The notes under the pieces: model-generated
The model's input: only the letters and a program-made list of their open reading frames with translations
Database searches by the model: none
Told to the model about the DNA's origin: nothing
Origin: Acidobacteriaceae bacterium dw_441
GTDB taxonomy: Bacteria; Acidobacteriota; Terriglobia; Terriglobales; Acidobacteriaceae
NCBI GenBank assembly: GCA_018449715.1
Contig: JAAVVA010000006.1
Location: forward strand, 1 to 64,000
Reading direction: 5' to 3'
DNA length: 64,000 bases
Program-made: the position numbers and the translations under genes
Shown: positions 62,589 to 64,000 of the stretch, one piece after another
Layout: each line of letters opens with the position of its first letter
How positions within the stretch are numbered: position 1 is the first letter of the stretch

Positions 62589-63956
62589 ATGCCCACGGTC
62601 GAGCAGCCACAGACGGAGCTTCCCCGCGTTCTGAACGCCTCGCACGCCACCTCCATTGTGGTGGGCATCATCATCGGCAGCGGAATCTTCCTCGTGCCCC
62701 GCGAGATGATGGCAGCCGTCGGCTCCTCGGGGATGGTCTACGTGGTGTGGATCGTCGGGGGCCTGCTCTCGCTCTTCGGAGCCATGACCTACGCCGAGAT
62801 CGCCGCACTACGCCCGAAGTATGGCGGCGAATACGCATTCCTGCGCGAGGCCTACGGCGACCTCGTCGGCTTTCTCTACATGTGGACGTGGATTACCATC
62901 GCAAAGCCAGCGTCGATTGCGACCATCGCTGCGGGGCTGGCGCGTGTGCTCGCAACCTTCCCTGTCTTCCACTTCTTCGAGTCGCCAGCCTTTGGCCCCC
63001 TGCTCTGGAGTCAGGTCTTCGCCATCGCGATGACCTGGCTGATCACGCTGCTGAACATTCTGGGCACACGCAAGGCGGGCAATGTGCAGATGGCTCTGAC
63101 ATGGCTGAAGATTCTGCTGATCGTCGTCATCGCGGGCTTCTGCTTCGGGGCTGCGGGAAATCGCGGCTCGTGGCACAACTTCGCCACCGAGTTCATCGGC
63201 GCTCGCGGAGGATTTTCGGGATTCATGATCGCCCTGATCGCCGCTCTGTGGGCCTACGACGGATGGAGCGACGTCACCCAGATGGCTGGTGAGATTCAGC
63301 GTCCGCAACGCAGTATGCCGCTGGCTCTGGTCGGAGGAGTCGCCATCGTCGGCGGCCTCTATATGCTCACCAACGCAGCGATTCAGTACGTGATGCCCGC
63401 TGCTGCTATCGCCATCGCGGACCGTCCCGCCGCCGATGCCCTGCGGATGATCGCAGGAAGCTGGGGTGCGGGACTCGTCTCCGTTGGAATGGCTGTGAGC
63501 ATCTGCGCGACCTTCGTCGGCTCGTCCCTCTCAGGAGCGCGAGTTCCCTTCGCGGCCGCGCACGATGGTCTCTTCTTCAAGCAGCTCGCGCACATTCATC
63601 CGCGATTCCAGACGCCTTCGACTGCGCTGATCCTTCAGGGGGTGCTCAGCTCTCTCCTGCTGCTGGCGGTCGGAAGGTTCCAGGCGCTGTTCTCACTGGC
63701 GATCTTTGCGGAGTGGTTCTTCTACGCCCTGACGGCAAGCACGGTCTTCGTCTTCCGCCGCCGTGTGCCCGCGGAAGAGCGGCCCTACAGCGTGTGGGGA
63801 TACCCTGTGCTTCCGCTGCTGTTTATCGTCGCCGCACTGGTGCTGCTGGTCTTTTCGTTCGCCGACCAGCCGCGCAACTCCATCATGGGGACAGCCGTCA
63901 TCCTGCTTGGGATTCCGCTGCACTACCTGTTCCAGCGCAGTAAACGCTCTGCCTAG
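62589..63956 (+). CDS. APC-family amino acid permease
   Basis: 455 residues, about twelve membrane helices. The helix-1 break GIIIGSGIFLVPREM, the TYAEIAALRPKYGGEYAFLREAYG stretch (amino acid site) read in parts, and the helix-8 region LSGARVPFAAAHDGLFF fit LAT-type APC exchangers and permeases. It probably imports or exchanges amino acids at the inner membrane. It follows the NiCoT gene by 45 bases. After the stop, 63957-64000 contains nothing recognisable. Confidence 0.87.
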   Translation: MPTVEQPQTELPRVLNASHATSIVVGIIIGSGIFLVPREMMAAVGSSGMVYVVWIVGGLLSLFGAMTYAEIAALRPKYGGEYAFLREAYGDLVGFLYMWTWITIAKPASIATIAAGLARVLATFPVFHFFESPAFGPLLWSQVFAIAMTWLITLLNILGTRKAGNVQMALTWLKILLIVVIAGFCFGAAGNRGSWHNFATEFIGARGGFSGFMIALIAALWAYDGWSDVTQMAGEIQRPQRSMPLALVGGVAIVGGLYMLTNAAIQYVMPAAAIAIADRPAADALRMIAGSWGAGLVSVGMAVSICATFVGSSLSGARVPFAAAHDGLFFKQLAHIHPRFQTPSTALILQGVLSSLLLLAVGRFQALFSLAIFAEWFFYALTASTVFVFRRRVPAEERPYSVWGYPVLPLLFIVAALVLLVFSFADQPRNSIMGTAVILLGIPLHYLFQRSKRSA

Positions 63957-64000
63957 CTGCCACGATTCACAATCGCACGCTCGTAGATTTGCATATACTC

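Overview
The window looks like a piece of chromosome from a GC-rich soil bacterium of the phylum Acidobacteriota, most likely near Granulicella, Edaphobacter or Terriglobus in the Acidobacteriaceae. This is inferred from the gene families (exported twin-arginine enzymes, secreted hypothetical proteins with a small helical repeat typical of the phylum, a GH57 branching enzyme, an HspR-type heat-shock regulator) and from short intergenic repeats starting with GTCATTCCG. I see no prophage, plasmid, insertion sequence, rRNA gene or CRISPR array. The content is largely core metabolism and envelope functions.

Layout. 1-1200: a minus-strand tRNA cluster, Thr(TGT)-Tyr(GTA)-Thr(GGT)-Gly(TCC), with a likely small membrane protein gene between Tyr and Thr(GGT). 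1.4-12.3 kb: HAD phosphatase, two exported or anchored hypotheticals, a tandem HD-GYP protein, a GH29 fucosidase, an M23 peptidase, thiL, a Cys/Met-metabolism PLP enzyme and a zinc-ribbon protein. 12.3-15 kb: rsmD, a site-2-protease homologue that has lost its catalytic histidines, and rsmI. 16.5-19.6 kb: a protein-borne sulfur route to cysteine (cysM, a JAMM protease, a ThiS-like carrier with an unusual Cys-rich tail, moeZ). 19.7-25.6 kb, all minus: nitroreductase, a circularly permuted D-amino-acid-oxidase-like protein, class II aldolase, secreted phosphodiesterase, homoserine dehydrogenase, nucleoside deaminase.

25.7-35.4 kb: aldehyde dehydrogenase, FkbM methyltransferase, a second secreted phosphodiesterase, mnmA, a YtxH-type stress pair, a BON-domain lipoprotein and a GH57 branching enzyme. 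35.6-40.4 kb: a probable four-gene operon (UbiA-like membrane protein, methyltransferase, M1-type peptidase, membrane protein). 40.5-49.7 kb: sixA and ppx overlapping tail to tail, two tandem GT39 glycosyltransferases, a lipid glycosyltransferase of the HpnI/GT21 type and a DHA2 exporter. 50-56.5 kb: a heat-shock region, dnaK, small ORF, nei-type glycosylase, dnaJ, with adhP opposite and hspR beyond. 56.6-60.4 kb: a hexuronate/pectin catabolic locus, kduI-kdgK-eda diverging from kduD, which together turn 5-keto-4-deoxyuronate into pyruvate and glyceraldehyde 3-phosphate. 60.4-64 kb: a small His/Ala-rich protein, a Gfo/Idh oxidoreductase, a NiCoT-like transporter and an APC permease.

The most unusual observations are the circularly permuted D-amino-acid oxidase (20367-21554), the ThiS/CysO-like carrier with residues beyond its Gly-Gly next to a JAMM protease (17438-18231), and the HExxH-less site-2 protease (12950-14074).
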